Source: Bacteroidota bacterium
GTDB taxonomy: Bacteria; Bacteroidota; Bacteroidia; Chitinophagales; Saprospiraceae
Assembly (NCBI GenBank): GCA_029573365.1
Contig: JAKQGD010000229.1
Coordinates: 1 to 17,885 of the forward strand
Reading direction: 5' to 3'
Length of the DNA: 17,885 bases
Every line of letters starts with the position of its first letter. Positions within the stretch are counted from its first letter, which is position 1. This document shows, one piece after another, positions 1 through 6,787 of this stretch. The notes beneath the pieces were generated by a model. That model was not told the origin of the DNA and ran no database searches. It worked only from the letters and a program-made list of their open reading frames with translations. A program made the position numbers and the translations under genes.

Positions 1-462
1 CAGGTCGCCTCCCAGGGCAAGACTCAACAAACAGGCGACAGGCACCATGGCAATGTTGTTTTCATAACCTACAAACACACCCAACCCTCCGAAAATAAAG
101 GTCATAACGATAACAATCAGATATTTTCGTTTAAGGCCCAATATCTTCACAAGAGTACCCACAGCATTTTCTATCGATCCACTTTTTTCCATAAATCCAA
201 ACATGATGCCACTGGCTAACACTATGAATATAATATCTACGGCAGCTTTAAATCCCAGAGGCAGGGCCATAAACATATCCATCAGTGTCAGCGGTTGACT
301 TTCTATGTGCGTAAACGAGCCGGGAACTACCGACATGCGTCCCTCCACCTCTACCCTTTCAAATTTTCCGGCCGGCAAAATGTAGCTCAATGCTGCCGCC
401 AGAAGCAGCATGCCTGAAATCATGACTACAGGATGAGGCAAAAGTCTAATAAGTTTATTCAT
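1..462 (-). CDS. YfcC/DcuC-family membrane carrier (N-terminal part, cut by window edge)
   Basis: The reading frame is open from an ATG at 460-462 to the window edge, giving the first 154 residues. It starts with a short basic stretch and a hydrophobic helix (about 13-31) ending in YILPAGKFER. A soluble loop with a PGSF motif follows, then helices near 72-91, 113-131 and 136-150. The helix after YILPAG, the 'SGIMFGFMEKSG' turn and the 'GYENNIAMVPVA' stretch resemble the YfcC/C4-dicarboxylate anaerobic carrier family (PF03606). That family moves dicarboxylates, amino acids or related anions across the inner membrane. The usual length is about 450-500 residues, so two thirds are missing here. 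The gene begins only 5 bases after the stop of the lipoprotein amidohydrolase, so the two are almost certainly co-transcribed. The carrier may import a product of that enzyme. The family call is from recognised motifs; the substrate is unknown. Confidence 0.75.
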   Translation of the reverse strand, partial: MNKLIRLLPHPVVMISGMLLLAAALSYILPAGKFERVEVEGRMSVVPGSFTHIESQPLTLMDMFMALPLGFKAAVDIIFIVLASGIMFGFMEKSGSIENAVGTLVKILGLKRKYLIVIVMTFIFGGLGVFVGYENNIAMVPVACLLSLALGGDL

Positions 463-467
463 GTGTG

Positions 468-2180
468 TCAGTTGCCTTTAAACATGACCTTGCCGTCAAC
501 AATCGTGTAAAGAACTCTGGTTTTTAAGATATCATCATCTGAGCAGGATACCAGATTTTTTGACAGGACCACTAGGTCTGCCAGTTTGCCCGGCCGGATC
601 GAACCTTTTTCTTTGTCTTCAAAAGCTGCATATGCATTGCCTAAAGTATAGGATTTGATGGCTTCCTGACGGGTCATCTTTTGTTCCGGGAAAAATGTCA
701 TGCCACTGTCTTCCCTTTTACGGGTTACAGAAGCATAAAAACTACGTAAAGGGTCCACGTCCTCCACAGGTGCATCGGTGCCATTGGCAATGATGACCCC
801 TTTGTCAAGCAAAGATCTCCACGCATAAGCTCCAAGGCGGGCCCGTTGCTCTCCGAGCCTTTTTACCACAAAGGGAGCATCAGAGGTGCAGTGTACACCC
901 TGCATAGAAGCTATGATACCCAATCGTGCAAATCTGGGGATGTCGACAGTATCCAGGTGCTGGGCATGTTCTATCCTCCATCTGTGGTCTTTATTTTGTT
1001 TACTACCTGATAAAACCCCCTCATATACATCGAGCACCACCCTGTTAGCCCGGTCGCCGATAGCATGGACACAAAACTGCATATCGTTTGCCATGGCCAT
1101 ATCTGCTATCTTTTTAACATCATAAATATTGGTAGTATTCTGGCCTTTAAATCCTGGTTTATCGCTGTAGGGCTCGAGCAGCCAGGCTCCGAATGCACCC
1201 AGGGCTCCATCAACCTCAGATTTAATGGCATTGCACGTGTAGAAATGATTTCCCACGTTGATCTTTTTGTATTGCCCTACTTTACCTTCGAGTTCTTCTA
1301 CAGGGTGCCTAGCCATAGCCCAAAGCCGCACCTTCAGCTTGCCATCTCTGGCTAGCTTTTCATATCTGTCCAGCTCATTAAAAGGACTGCCTGCGTCCTG
1401 AAATGAAGTAATACCTTTTCTCAGACATTCATTTTCGGCTTTTTGGATGGCAGCATACCACAGAGAGTCCTGTGCCTCCTGATTCAGGCCCTCGATATAG
1501 TGGTCGTATGCTGATTTGAAAATATTCATCGCTCTCTCTTCAAAAACTCCGATGGCATCACCTTCTCGACTACGGACTATTTCTCCTCCTACAGGATTTG
1601 GAGTCTCCACATTAATCCCGGCCTCATCCATTGCTTTTTTATTGGCATACAAAGAATGTCCTGAAGCATGGTATAAAATGACGGGGTTGTCTGGAGACAC
1701 CTCACTGAGCCGGTGATGGAACGGATAATTATAGATGTTTTGTTTAGGGATGCTGTCCCATTTTTCCTGATGCCATCCCCTACCAACTATCCACTCTCCC
1801 GGTCGCAATTCTTTAGCTCTTGCTCCCACAGCAGCCACTATTTCTTCCCAACTACGGGATTCCAGAAAATTTAGATTTATAAGACTGTTGCCCAATCCCG
1901 AATAATGACCATGACCTTCTATGAAACCAGGCATTACAAAATTACCGCCGACATCCACAATCTCGGCATCCGGTCCTGCTTTCTCCATAATTTCTTCCTT
2001 GCTTCCAATGGCGGAAATTCTTCCCTGAATGATGCCAATTGCGTCAGCATTTTTATACAGGGTATCTACGGCATATATATCCGCATTGATTATCACCATA
2101 TCAAATTTGGAGTCAGGTCTGCAGGATGCCAGAAACAGTATCAAAACTATCATCAGGCGATAAATGGCTGTATTATTCAT
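468..2180 (-). CDS. Lipoprotein amidohydrolase, YtcJ/Amidohydro_3 family
   Basis: This 570-residue metal-dependent hydrolase has a lipoprotein signal: a hydrophobic stretch then LASC, with Cys20 as the lipidated residue. The enzyme therefore probably sits on a membrane facing the periplasm or cell exterior, unlike cytosolic YtcJ homologues. Residues 26-80 form the small beta domain. The metal-binding HxH follows at His90/His92 (FIEGHGHYSGLG), then later motifs CVHAIGDRANR, RIEHAQH and NGTDAPVEDVDP, which carry the remaining His and Asp ligands of the TIM barrel. The C-terminal GKLADLVVL strand returns to the composite domain, as usual in PF07969. Relatives hydrolyse N-acyl amino acids, formamides or cyclic amides; the substrate cannot be told from sequence. 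The carrier gene at 1-462 follows after 5 bases. The ATG at 2178-2180 has a promoter-like site just upstream. I am confident of the family, not of the substrate. Confidence 0.88.
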   Translation of the reverse strand: MNNTAIYRLMIVLILFLASCRPDSKFDMVIINADIYAVDTLYKNADAIGIIQGRISAIGSKEEIMEKAGPDAEIVDVGGNFVMPGFIEGHGHYSGLGNSLINLNFLESRSWEEIVAAVGARAKELRPGEWIVGRGWHQEKWDSIPKQNIYNYPFHHRLSEVSPDNPVILYHASGHSLYANKKAMDEAGINVETPNPVGGEIVRSREGDAIGVFEERAMNIFKSAYDHYIEGLNQEAQDSLWYAAIQKAENECLRKGITSFQDAGSPFNELDRYEKLARDGKLKVRLWAMARHPVEELEGKVGQYKKINVGNHFYTCNAIKSEVDGALGAFGAWLLEPYSDKPGFKGQNTTNIYDVKKIADMAMANDMQFCVHAIGDRANRVVLDVYEGVLSGSKQNKDHRWRIEHAQHLDTVDIPRFARLGIIASMQGVHCTSDAPFVVKRLGEQRARLGAYAWRSLLDKGVIIANGTDAPVEDVDPLRSFYASVTRKREDSGMTFFPEQKMTRQEAIKSYTLGNAYAAFEDKEKGSIRPGKLADLVVLSKNLVSCSDDDILKTRVLYTIVDGKVMFKGN

Positions 2181-2197
2181 TGAAATATTTTAAACTG

Positions 2198-2230
2198 CTA
2201 AAATAACCTCATGACCCTTACCTGCAAAAT
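2198..2230 (-). promoter_or_regulatory. Bacteroidota-type promoter of the amidohydrolase-carrier operon
   Basis: On the minus strand, TTTG (2230-2227) is followed after 21 bases by TATTTTAG (2205-2198). This matches the TTTG-N(17-23)-TAnnTTTG pattern of the Bacteroidota primary sigma factor with one mismatch in the downstream box. It predicts a leader of roughly 10 bases before the ATG at 2180. Confidence 0.5.
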
Positions 2231-2252
2231 AAAAACTGATATAAAATAAAGA

Positions 2253-2284
2253 GCACCTCAGTAACCGCGTTACGAGGTGCTCAT
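2253..2284 (-). terminator. Intrinsic terminator after the CBM48/AT-hook gene
   Basis: A long stem pairs 2253-2261 (GAGCACCTC) with 2276-2284 (GAGGTGCTC). It is extended inside by GTAAC/GTTAC around a CGC loop, with one bulged base. Read on the minus strand it is followed by a T-rich run (TTTATTTTAT). It lies about 60 bases past the stop at 2347 and ends that transcript before the amidohydrolase promoter. The plus-strand exit is less T-rich, so minus orientation is favoured. Confidence 0.75.
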
Positions 2285-2346
2285 TTAAGTTGATAAGATG
2301 TAATTTACTTAAAAGTGACTTTCTGTCCCTTTAAGTTAATATTCTA

Positions 2347-3531
2347 TTAATTGTTGTTTGTTTTTGCCTTTGAAGGCCTACCTCTTCTTTTGCCTTCAGC
2401 AGAAGCAGCAGGCTTAGCCACTTTTACTTTAACTACTTTGGGTGCTTTTGGTGCTTTTGGAGCCTTAGGAGCTTTGGCTTTTACCGGTTTTTCTGCAACT
2501 GGTGCAGCAGCTATTGCCGTTACTGCCTTTGCAGGCCTTCCTCTTCTTTTACCATCAGCAGAAGTGGCTGGCTTGGCCATCTTAACTTTGGCTACTTTTG
2601 GTGCTTTCGGGGCCTTAGGTGCCTTTGGAGCTTTTGGAGCTTTGGCTTTTACCGGTTTTTCTGCAACTGGTGCAGCAGATGTTGCCGTTACTGCCTTTGC
2701 AGGCCTTCCTCTTCTTTTACCATCAGCAGAAGCGGCTGGCTTGGCCACCTTAACTTTGGCTACTTTAGGAGCTTTCGGGGCTTTTGGAGCCTTTGGAGCC
2801 TTAGGAGCCTTAGGAGCTTTGGCTTTTACCGCTTTTTCTGCAGCTGGTGCAGTATCTGTGGCCGTTACTGCCTTTGCAGGCCTTCCTCTTCTTTTACCAT
2901 CAGCAGAAGCGGCTGGCTTGGCCACTTTTACATTAGCTACTTTTGGTGCTTTCGGGGCCTTAGGTGCCTTTGGAGCCTTCGGAGCTTTGGCTTTTACCGG
3001 TTTTTCTGCAGCTGGTGCAGCAGCTGTTGCCGTTACTGCCTTTGCTGGCCTTCCTCTTCTTTTGCCTTCAGCAGAAGCGGCTGGCTTGGCAGATTTAGCA
3101 GGTTTAGCCTTAGGTGTTTTTGCGGTTCCTCCTTTTGCAGAAGACTTGGCAACTTTCGCTTTTGAGGCTTTAGCAGACTTGGCTGATTTTGCATTAGACG
3201 CCTTTATTGAATTTGGACTTGAATCAAGGACCAATACTGAATTTTTAACGCCGGCATAAGGAGCGGGAGAATAATTGTCAGCATTAAAATCATTGTCCCA
3301 TTTGTGGCCGTCAATTAAATATCTGAATTCATATATTTTACCCGCCTGAAGTTCCAGAGTGACACTGTATTCTTCTTTGCCTTTTCTCATTTTTGGGGCA
3401 CTTAATGCATCCCAATTGTTAAAATCGCCCAAAACCTGAACGGACTTAACTCCATCGGCTGCATACACAGGATATGTAAATGTTACTTTGCAGGCAACCC
3501 CGGATGCACTATACTTCTTTGTTATGCTCAT
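2347..3531 (-). CDS. CBM48 glycogen-binding domain fused to an H1-like tail with five AT-hooks
   Basis: This 394-residue protein has two parts. Residues about 13-103 resemble the AMPK-type CBM48/isoamylase N-terminal fold: a beta sandwich with VQVLGDFNNWD, an alternating strand pattern and YEFRYLIDGHKWDND, ending in NSVLVLD. This module binds alpha-glucans such as glycogen. From about residue 110 the chain turns into a low-complexity Ser/Ala/Lys then Ala/Pro/Lys tail, like bacterial histone H1-like proteins. It contains five copies of GKRRGRP at residues 156, 212, 271, 327 and 380. The RGRP core is the AT-hook that binds the minor groove of AT-rich DNA. There is no signal peptide, so it is expected in the cytoplasm or nucleoid. 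The ATG at 3529-3531 is preceded by an AT-rich leader. The domain calls are from visible motifs; DNA binding and glucan binding are inferred. It could also be a structural nucleoid protein whose N-terminus no longer binds sugar. Confidence 0.85.
   Translation of the reverse strand: MSITKKYSASGVACKVTFTYPVYAADGVKSVQVLGDFNNWDALSAPKMRKGKEEYSVTLELQAGKIYEFRYLIDGHKWDNDFNADNYSPAPYAGVKNSVLVLDSSPNSIKASNAKSAKSAKASKAKVAKSSAKGGTAKTPKAKPAKSAKPAASAEGKRRGRPAKAVTATAAAPAAEKPVKAKAPKAPKAPKAPKAPKVANVKVAKPAASADGKRRGRPAKAVTATDTAPAAEKAVKAKAPKAPKAPKAPKAPKAPKVAKVKVAKPAASADGKRRGRPAKAVTATSAAPVAEKPVKAKAPKAPKAPKAPKAPKVAKVKMAKPATSADGKRRGRPAKAVTAIAAAPVAEKPVKAKAPKAPKAPKAPKVVKVKVAKPAASAEGKRRGRPSKAKTNNN
2374..3066 (-). repeat. 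Intragenic tandem repeats of 159-177 bp encoding AT-hook units
   Basis: The 3' half of the CBM48/AT-hook gene consists of four tandem units plus the start of a fifth, each beginning at a GKRRGRP codon block. The units are 56, 59, 56 and 53 residues long (168, 177, 168 and 159 bp). They differ mainly in the number of Ala-Pro-Lys triplets: 5, 6, 5 and 4 in order from the N-terminus. Nearly the same nucleotide wording recurs around each AT-hook, which suggests recent expansion or gene conversion. Confidence 0.9.
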
Positions 3532-3596
3532 GATATATTACGATTGGTGAAAAATGTGGAATTCCAATTATTTGAGTTAGAATCCAAAAATCAGGC

Positions 3597-3604
3597 CAAA
3601 ATTA
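3597..3604 (-). promoter_or_regulatory. Probable -7 element of the CBM48/AT-hook gene
   Basis: TAATTTTG on the minus strand matches the TAnnTTTG downstream box of Bacteroidota promoters exactly. It would start transcription around 3590, leaving a leader of about 60 bases. No TTTG is seen at the expected upstream spacing; that area is instead filled by an A/T-only tandem repeat. The same word occurs at 3691-3698, over the purN stop. Confidence 0.4.
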
Positions 3605-3612
3605 ATGATTAA

Positions 3613-3632
3613 ATTTTAATATATTTTAATAT
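3613..3632. repeat. Two tandem copies of a 10-bp A/T-only repeat in the promoter region
   Basis: ATTTTAATAT occurs twice head to tail (3613-3622 and 3623-3632), so the copies are about one DNA helical turn apart. They lie in an AT-rich spacer between purN and the AT-hook gene, just upstream of its likely -7 box. A/T-only, helically phased sequence is the kind of DNA that AT-hooks recognise, which suggests possible autoregulation. Confidence 0.6.
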
Positions 3633-3695
3633 TATTTTGACTTAACAATTATTAACAACAATAAAAATTATTTTTTGTCATAAATATTGCCAAAA

Positions 3696-4292
3696 TTAAC
3701 TGGAGAGACCTTTAAAACTAACATAATTTTCGATAACAGACGCATAATATTTATGCTCCAGTTGTAGGACAGCTGCCGCGATTTCTTCAGTGGTCATTTC
3801 TTTATTTATTACACAAGAGTGCTGATAAAGTATTTTTCCATCATCATAATTTTCATTGACCAGATGGATGGTTATTCCAGAAATAGCATCTCCTGAATTC
3901 TTTACGGCTTCATGAACAAAATGGCCATACATACCTTTGCCACCGTATTTTGGTAAAAGTGAAGGATGAATATTTATTATTCTGTCTTTGTAAAGATCAA
4001 TCAGAAAAGGCGGTATCAAAAGTAAAAATCCTGCCAGGACGATTAATCCGATTTCGTGCGTTTTTAAAATACTTATTATTTTCTGAGGATTCGCCCATTG
4101 TTTTTTATCTATGATGGCTACGGGTATTCCGGCATTTTCTGCTATTTGGATGACGCCGGCTTTGGCATTGTTGGTGACAACCAATGCAACAACAATACTT
4201 TTATTAGACCTGAAATATTTTATAATTTCTCTGGCGTTGGATCCGCCGCCTGAGGCAAAAATAGCAATTTTGCAAATTTTGTAACTCGCCAA
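3696..4292 (-). CDS. purN: Phosphoribosylglycinamide formyltransferase PurN
   Basis: This 198-residue cytosolic enzyme transfers the formyl group of 10-formyltetrahydrofolate to glycinamide ribonucleotide, the third step of purine synthesis. The Rossmann-like start IAIFASGGGSNA binds the ribotide phosphate. The catalytic set is visible: Asn107 and His109 in INIHPSLLPKYGGKGMYG, His143 in GITIHLV, and Asp150 in ENYDDGKI. The length fits PurN (about 190-210). No ATG lies near the start of homology. The best start is TTG at 4292-4290, 5 bases after the stop of the porD-like gene and directly after a run of seven T. PurN is the last gene of the bamD operon on this strand. A clear terminator is not seen in the 164-base gap that follows, so some read-through into the AT-hook gene is possible. 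Confidence 0.93.
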   Translation of the reverse strand: MASYKICKIAIFASGGGSNAREIIKYFRSNKSIVVALVVTNNAKAGVIQIAENAGIPVAIIDKKQWANPQKIISILKTHEIGLIVLAGFLLLIPPFLIDLYKDRIINIHPSLLPKYGGKGMYGHFVHEAVKNSGDAISGITIHLVNENYDDGKILYQHSCVINKEMTTEEIAAAVLQLEHKYYASVIENYVSFKGLSS

Positions 4293-4297
4293 AAAAA

Positions 4298-5233
4298 TCA
4301 GTTTAGGATATTGTACTTCGAATTTTTACTTGCATCCATGCCAACCATAAGTGTTTTTACTTTGGTTTTTTGTCCTTTGTCAGCAACCTTGAATATTTCG
4401 ATGATTTCATCCTTTTTTGTATCTCCGAATACCTGAATAAGGTAAGTATTGGGGTTGTCTTTGTCTGCCTGCGACATGGAAGTCAGTGCACTGAGTAATA
4501 TCGCTCTGCTTCTATCTGTTTCATCAGCCATTTTATCCAATGCCAATCTGTGGTACTCATAAAAGGCCTGGCGAAATTGTCTCATTGTTGGATCAAGTAT
4601 ATTTTTCAAAAGCCAGAATCGGTTTCGTTTAAACGGATCATCATTTTTCCATCCGTCATCTCTGACAAAATTTGATGGCAGCGAGGTGATAATTTCCTGA
4701 GCCTTCAGAAAATACTGTTCTCCGCCATTAAGTCCAAATGAATCATAATCCATACCTATGGCCATATAAGCATAATAGCTAAGCACTGCAGAAAGATTAT
4801 CATAAAAGGTATTGGTCGTTTTTAAAAGAGGCTGCAGGCCAGTCCATGCAAAAGAAATTCTTTTGTCGATCAGATTGATCATGGGACTGGAATAAGTCGA
4901 ATTGTATACAGGCCTCTCAGTCTGGAACACAAGTTCTCCGGAAAATACCGTAGGGGCTATTTCGCCTGTAATGGTTAGCTGTAGTGACCCGTTTATTTTT
5001 TCGTGTTGCTGAAATTCGTCATCTGTCCATTTTGTTGTATTTAGAAATTCAGACATGTTTTTTTCCAGATTTCTAAACAATTCAGGATCGTTGGTTAGCG
5101 AATTTATCGACCCCTGTATGACTATGCTTACATTAAAATTTAATTCCTGACCTTTTGAGACAAAGCCAATAAGCATCATTAAAACAGGCAAAATTGTTTT
5201 TTTTCCTGTATTTACAAATCCTGATATTAACAT
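4298..5233 (-). CDS. porD: DUF4835 family protein, PorD-like (type IX secretion associated)
   Basis: This exported protein of about 311 residues starts with a hydrophobic segment and a likely signal-peptidase site near VSKG-Q. The mature part matches the Bacteroidota DUF4835 family (PF16119): ELNFNVSI near the start, FNTTKW-like and SGELVFQTERPVYNSTYSSPMINLID in the first third, then LSAVLSYYAYMAIGMDYDSF, and a helical C-terminus. Members are often annotated as PorD, linked to type IX secretion and gliding, but the biochemical role is not established. The ATG at 5233-5231 overlaps the coaBC stop as TGATG, which favours translational coupling. An in-frame TTG one codon earlier (5236) is possible but less likely. 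Its position directly after coaBC is the common Bacteroidota order. Family call is fairly firm; the PorD role is from knowledge of the family. Confidence 0.82.
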   Translation of the reverse strand: MLISGFVNTGKKTILPVLMMLIGFVSKGQELNFNVSIVIQGSINSLTNDPELFRNLEKNMSEFLNTTKWTDDEFQQHEKINGSLQLTITGEIAPTVFSGELVFQTERPVYNSTYSSPMINLIDKRISFAWTGLQPLLKTTNTFYDNLSAVLSYYAYMAIGMDYDSFGLNGGEQYFLKAQEIITSLPSNFVRDDGWKNDDPFKRNRFWLLKNILDPTMRQFRQAFYEYHRLALDKMADETDRSRAILLSALTSMSQADKDNPNTYLIQVFGDTKKDEIIEIFKVADKGQKTKVKTLMVGMDASKNSKYNILN

Positions 5234-6423
5234 CAAATGGTATTTTCTAAGTAATTGACAATATCTCTTGCAACTTCAGTTTTTGATTTGAGCTGGTAAT
5301 CAGATTTCTGGCCTTCTCTGCCAATAATTGTAATCTTATTGGTCTCATGCTGAAATCCTGCCCCTGCATCATTCAATGAATTAAGAACGATAAAATCGAA
5401 ATTTTTCTTGTGCAGTTTTTGTGTTGCGTGTTCGATTTCGTCATTTGTTTCGAGGGCAAAACCTACCATAATCTGATCTGCTCTTTTTTGTGTCCCCAGA
5501 GATGCAGCAATATCTATTGTTTTGACAAGCTTTACCTGAAGGTCAGGATCCTTCTTTTTGATTTTTTGTTTCTCTGCCGTTTCAGGTCTGTAATCCGCCA
5601 CTGCAGCAGACAGTATGACTATGTTGCTTTCTGCAAAATGCCGGGAAGTATTTTCATACATTTCCTGTGCTGTGCCTACTCTGATTAGTGTGAGTTTTGG
5701 GTGTTCCAGGCTGAGTTGTACCGGACCGGATACAAGTATCACTTCTGCTCCGCGGTCGAGGCACTCCTTTGCAATGGCAAATCCCATCTTTCCGCTGCTT
5801 CTGTTGCCGATAAATCTGACAGGGTCGAGGGGTTCATATGTTGGTCCTGCTGTTATGAGCACTTTCTTTCCCAGCAGAGTTTCCCGGGCTGTAAAATAGG
5901 TGTTTATATGTTGCAGTATGTCTTCCGGCTCAGCCATCCGACCCTCTCCTGACAGTCCGCTGGCCAGGAAACCATTGCCCACCGGCACCACCATATTTCC
6001 ATATTGCCGGATTCTGGCCAGGTTGGCCACTGTAGACGGATGTTTCCACATATCCAGATCCATGGCAGGGGCGACCATCACATCACATTTTGCAGAAAGG
6101 TAGGTGGCTACAAGCAGGTTATCAGACAGGCCTGAAGCCATCTTTGAAAGTGTGGAAGCCGTACAAGGTGCTATCACCATGAGGTCCGCCCACATAGCAA
6201 GTTCGACATGGTTGTTCCAGGCACTTCCGTCGGTAACTTCGGCAAATACGTCGTGGCCAGTCAGTGTGGAGAATGTCAGTGGTGTCACAAAGTCTGTGGC
6301 CGACTGAGTCATCGCTGCTTTGACTTCAAAACCCTCGCGGATAAGCAACCTGCACAAAAAAGCTGCTTTATATGCAGCAATGCTGCCTGTAACGCCCAGC
6401 AGTATTTTTTTTTTGGGTACCAT
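5233..6423 (-). CDS. coaBC: Bifunctional phosphopantothenoylcysteine decarboxylase/synthase CoaBC
   Basis: This enzyme joins cysteine to 4'-phosphopantothenate (CoaB) and decarboxylates the product (CoaC), both steps of coenzyme A synthesis. Residues about 4-175 are the FMN-binding CoaC flavoprotein domain, with GVTGSIAAYK and His72 in NNHVELA. Residues about 185-396 are CoaB, with TAGPTYEPLDPVRFIGNRSSGKMG, SAAVADYRP and KIKKKDPDLQVKLVKT. Two usual CoaC residues differ. The PxMNxxMW motif reads PAMDLDMW, with Asp122 for Asn. The ACGD clamp reads ASGL, with Ser155 for the reductive Cys. I chose the ATG at 6423, which gives MVPKKKILLG and matches family starts; a TTG at 6438 would add five residues. 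The gene lies 16 bases after the omega-like gene and overlaps the porD-like start by one base. Confidence 0.93.
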   Translation of the reverse strand: MVPKKKILLGVTGSIAAYKAAFLCRLLIREGFEVKAAMTQSATDFVTPLTFSTLTGHDVFAEVTDGSAWNNHVELAMWADLMVIAPCTASTLSKMASGLSDNLLVATYLSAKCDVMVAPAMDLDMWKHPSTVANLARIRQYGNMVVPVGNGFLASGLSGEGRMAEPEDILQHINTYFTARETLLGKKVLITAGPTYEPLDPVRFIGNRSSGKMGFAIAKECLDRGAEVILVSGPVQLSLEHPKLTLIRVGTAQEMYENTSRHFAESNIVILSAAVADYRPETAEKQKIKKKDPDLQVKLVKTIDIAASLGTQKRADQIMVGFALETNDEIEHATQKLHKKNFDFIVLNSLNDAGAGFQHETNKITIIGREGQKSDYQLKSKTEVARDIVNYLENTI

Positions 6424-6439
6424 GGGTAAGGAGGACAAG

Positions 6440-6787
6440 TTATTCCTCTATATGTACCTTTGGCTCAGTATACTCGTGTGTCAGATTGCCCTTCAGAAAC
6501 TCTTCTGTTGCTATGATCGAAGGATTAGGCAATCTTTCATAAAACTTGCTTATTTCAATCTGCTCCTTGTTTTCAAGCACTTCTTCAATGGTTTCAGATG
6601 TTGTGGCAAATTCGTCCAGTTTATTGTGCAACTCATCCTTGAGTTCAGCAGCTATCTGCTCAGCACGGTTTGAGATGATAGAAATGGACTCATAAATATT
6701 ACCCGTAGTTCCACACACCTCCAGGATATTTCTGGCCTTAATGTTTGGATCCAGATTTTGAACCTTTGATTTAATATCAGTTGTCAT
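6440..6787 (-). CDS. rpoZ: RNA polymerase omega subunit, Bacteroidota-type RpoZ
   Basis: This 115-residue protein matches the divergent omega (Rpb6-like) subunit of Bacteroidota. The key stretch is TGNIYESISIISNRAEQIAAELKDELHNKL, the conserved helix that packs on the beta-prime C-terminus. It is followed by a Glu-rich helix and ISKFYERLPNPSIIATEEFLKG near the end. Omega helps assemble and stabilise RNA polymerase. The ATG at 6787-6785 overlaps the bamD stop as ATGA (4 bases), so translation is probably coupled. Its place between bamD and coaBC is the usual Bacteroidota order and supports the call. The protein is more divergent than proteobacterial omega, so the assignment rests partly on context. 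Confidence 0.82.
   Translation of the reverse strand: MTTDIKSKVQNLDPNIKARNILEVCGTTGNIYESISIISNRAEQIAAELKDELHNKLDEFATTSETIEEVLENKEQIEISKFYERLPNPSIIATEEFLKGNLTHEYTEPKVHIEE

Noticed and set aside
2309..2338. An ACTTAAA ... TTTAAGT inverted repeat after the AT-hook gene
   Set aside because: Seven A/T-rich pairs with a 16-base loop are weak, and the much stronger hairpin at 2253-2284 explains termination.
2374..3066. The regular repeats as a possible CRISPR or minisatellite array outside genes
   Set aside because: Units are whole numbers of codons, stay in frame and encode AT-hook units; there are no unique spacers of even length between short repeats.
2351..3259. A 302-codon open frame on the plus strand, with a repetitive Leu/Ala/Gly/Phe-rich product
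   Set aside because: It is the reverse complement of the Ala/Pro/Lys repeats of the AT-hook gene. The opposite strand has a CBM48 domain and AT-hooks, a promoter and a terminator; this frame has none.
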